DNA of 64,000 nt from Treponema sp. (lineage in GTDB: Bacteria > Spirochaetota > Spirochaetia > Treponematales > Breznakiellaceae). Position 1 is the stretch's first letter, and each line of letters begins with the position of its first letter. Positions 61,952-64,000 of the stretch are shown here, in pieces. The notes under the pieces were generated by a model, which worked only from the letters and a program-made list of their open reading frames with translations, had not been told where the DNA came from and searched no databases. The DNA is taken from positions 1 to 64,000 of the forward strand of contig WRIB01000001.1 of NCBI GenBank assembly GCA_009782955.1, given 5' to 3'. The position numbers and the translations under genes were made by a program.

Positions 61952-62392
61952 TTATACTCCTTTTTGCAATATTTGCCTTATGTTGGCTAAATATTTCCTT
62001 GTAACATATAAGCACTTTCCGTTTGATAAAATCGCTTCCAGATGGCTATTTACCATAGGTTTGATCATTTTTAATTTATTGACATTCAAAACACAATATT
62101 TGCTGATTTTAATAAATCCTATGCTTTTTAATTTCTCATGCACCTGAATTAGGCTGCTTTTAACAGTAAAATTTCCCTCTTCAGAACATATTATTGTTTT
62201 TTTATCGACACTTTCAATATAATAAATATCGGAAGTATTAACAAATACTATCCCATCATCTGAATAACATTCAATTTGGGTATCAAACGATTTTATTAAT
62301 GCAAGTATACGATCAATGGTTTTATTTTTTACAGGATACGTAATAAATATTTCAATATCCTTTTGTATTTTTCGCTCATGTTTAATAATCAT
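61952..62392 (-). CDS. LytTR-domain DNA-binding regulator
   Basis: DIYYIESVDKKTIICSEEGNFTVKSSLIQVHEKLKSIGFIKISKYCVLNVNKLKMI. Confidence 0.88.
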   Translation of the reverse strand: MIIKHERKIQKDIEIFITYPVKNKTIDRILALIKSFDTQIECYSDDGIVFVNTSDIYYIESVDKKTIICSEEGNFTVKSSLIQVHEKLKSIGFIKISKYCVLNVNKLKMIKPMVNSHLEAILSNGKCLYVTRKYLANIRQILQKGV

Positions 62393-62489
62393 AGTTTATT
62401 CCACTAGCTAAATTCTAATACATTTTAACATTGCTACCATTTTTGTCAAGTATATTTAAGAATAATTTCAAAACATTTTAGGGCGTATA

Positions 62490-62558
62490 GCACATAACGT
62501 TCCGGCTGAGCCCGAGCCGCCAAAAAGGCGGCGCAGCGCTAACAGACCTGTTATGTGC
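62490..62558 (-). repeat. attC-like element
   Basis: gcacataac...gagccgcc-aaaaa-ggcggc...gttatgtgc; follows the stop of ORF 62598-63113. Confidence 0.65.
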
Positions 62559-62597
62559 AGTAACCCCCCTTATTCTTCTATACATTGTAAATGAAAA

Positions 62598-63113
62598 TTA
62601 ATTAAAATCTTTTCTAGAAACTATACATATCTCATCATTACGATCATTATTTAAGAGATACTTTCTAAATATTTTTATTAGTTCTTCACTCTTTTTAACA
62701 GAAATTTCATCAATAATTATTAGGACAGAAACATATGAATAAATTATTTCTGATTTTTTACGAGAATCATAATTTGCTTTTAAAACCCTTTGTTCTACAC
62801 GACCATGCATCGTTGAAATATCATCATATCCAGGCATAACATTAAGTTCGCTACCAACAGGAACTTCTGGATTAAATCCTGTACCTTCATATGTTGTACG
62901 ATATGTTTCTTTTGAAAGAACTGAACCTTCAATATTATAATGAAAATAAACAAATATTATTGGGTTTTCATATCCTAATGACAGAAGAATTTTTTCTGCA
63001 TTTTCATATATATTAAGCCTCTCCCTTTCAATATAATTAAAAGTTTGCGTACTTGTACATCCAAAAAATATTAGCATAATGATTATTATAAAAAAAGATG
63101 AGGCTTTATTCAT
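62598..63113 (-). CDS. Hypothetical lipoprotein (cassette gene)
   Basis: MLIFFGCTSTQTF lipobox; 171 aa. Confidence 0.7.
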   Translation of the reverse strand: MNKASSFFIIIIMLIFFGCTSTQTFNYIERERLNIYENAEKILLSLGYENPIIFVYFHYNIEGSVLSKETYRTTYEGTGFNPEVPVGSELNVMPGYDDISTMHGRVEQRVLKANYDSRKKSEIIYSYVSVLIIIDEISVKKSEELIKIFRKYLLNNDRNDEICIVSRKDFN

Positions 63114-63188
63114 AATAAAATTATAATATATATTTTCTTTTTTTCAATACATCTAATAAAAATAATAATAAATATTTTGTGGTTATTT

Positions 63189-63252
63189 CGCATAACGTTC
63201 AAGGAACCCGAGCCGCCGTAAGGCGGCGAAGCGCTAACCGTTTGTTATACGA
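63189..63252 (-). repeat. attC-like element
   Basis: cgcataac...gagccgcc-gtaa-ggcggc...cgctaaccgtttgttatacg; follows the stop of ORF 63281-63817. Confidence 0.7.
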
Positions 63253-63280
63253 AGTGTACCCGTATTTTTATTACTAATAT

Positions 63281-63817
63281 TTAAGTAATTGTTTTTAATT
63301 TTATATCGCATTCATTATATATTTTCTCAGCTTTTTCTAATGTTTCTCGACCCTTTTCTTTATATTTGCTTTTATTAAGTATATCATCTTCCTCTTTTGT
63401 TATAATTACAAATTCGAGTTCAGATAACGTAGTTTTTATTTCATTAATTGAACCACATTCTTTACATCTTTCAATAATGCTTCCTAATGGTACAATATGT
63501 TCGAAGAATAATGGCTCATATATTGGGTCTTTTCTTTTTTTATACCATTCTTTATACATTTTGCTGTTTAATAAATTTATTTTTATTCCATTTATACACG
63601 ACAAGAATGCTCTTTCAGAGATTCTTGTCGGTTTGAATTTCTGTCCAAAAATATGTAATACTTCTGATATTCCCTTTTTTAATGATGAACGTATATCCTC
63701 ATTATCAAAAGCAGAACAATGAGTTACAATATAAATATATTCACATATATCCTTAAATTCTACTTCCATTGAATTGGATTCTAGTGGAATCATATTCATT
63801 AAAGGGCTGTTTTTCAT
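63281..63817 (-). CDS. Hypothetical protein with EHIVPL motif, possible HNH-like (cassette gene)
   Basis: EPLFFEHIVPLGSIIERCKECGSINEIKTTLSELEFVIITKEEDDIL. Confidence 0.6.
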   Translation of the reverse strand: MKNSPLMNMIPLESNSMEVEFKDICEYIYIVTHCSAFDNEDIRSSLKKGISEVLHIFGQKFKPTRISERAFLSCINGIKINLLNSKMYKEWYKKRKDPIYEPLFFEHIVPLGSIIERCKECGSINEIKTTLSELEFVIITKEEDDILNKSKYKEKGRETLEKAEKIYNECDIKLKTIT

Positions 63818-63980
63818 TTATTCTCCTTTTCTAATTCATTTTATATTTTAATATTCCTTTTGTCAAAATATTTAGGGAGCATTTCGCATAACTCTATATA
63901 TACGCAATTAATGGCGTATAACATCCATAATTGACATTGTATGCGCAACAAAACTGTACGCGCAATACCAATCCTCTCTT

Positions 63981-64000
63981 TTTCCTCTGTGATCTCCGCG
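63981..64000 (-). repeat. Truncated third copy of the 26-bp islet-boundary repeat at the window edge
   Basis: tttcctctgtgatctccgcg, 17/20 identical to tttcctctgcgttctccgcg at 21349-21368. Confidence 0.65.

Noticed and set aside
63890-63960. Additional full attC site near 63.9 kb
   Set aside because: Only a partial match (cgcataac / gcgtataac) without the GC-rich central stem; too degenerate to call.
1-64000. tRNA, rRNA, prophage or transposase genes
   Set aside because: None recognised by eye on either strand; a tRNAscan-SE/Infernal run would be needed to exclude divergent RNAs.

Overview
Window of a bacterial chromosome, most likely a spirochaete of the Treponema type (inferred from gene content, not tested). 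About 1-52 kb is largely ordinary housekeeping sequence: leuS (partial), ddl, a cyclophilin-FKBP immunophilin, a MinD-like ATPase, carB, a GMP synthase lacking its glutaminase domain, hisH, hisF, asnA, proS, an ECF transporter, an MCE/Mla-type transporter, argDBJC, chemotaxis receptors, hemerythrins, pyrE, queH, guaB and purB. From about 52 kb to the end the DNA is accessory: small AT-rich ORFs, nucleases, toxin-antitoxin pairs, decayed genes and many palindromic elements. The best candidates for something undescribed are: (1) an apparent integron-like gene-cassette array at about 59.7-64 kb, where attC-like palindromes directly follow the stop codons of small cassette genes; (2) three tandem 65-bp repeats between the permease and ATPase genes of the Mla-type operon, each encoding a 22-aa micro-ORF with its own Shine-Dalgarno and joined by overlapping ATGA stop/start codons; (3) a pair of inverted promoter/operator modules of about 130 bp bracketing a 4-kb nuclease/toxin islet, with an upstream palindrome whose stem changes on both sides between copies; (4) a 2-kb AT-rich islet bounded by 26-bp inverted repeats and carrying a PD-(D/E)XK-like protein plus a nitrilase-like protein; (5) an in-frame palindromic insertion in the nuclease core of a DUF2779 protein. 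No tRNA, rRNA or CRISPR array was recognised. All family calls come from reading motifs by eye; no database search was run.
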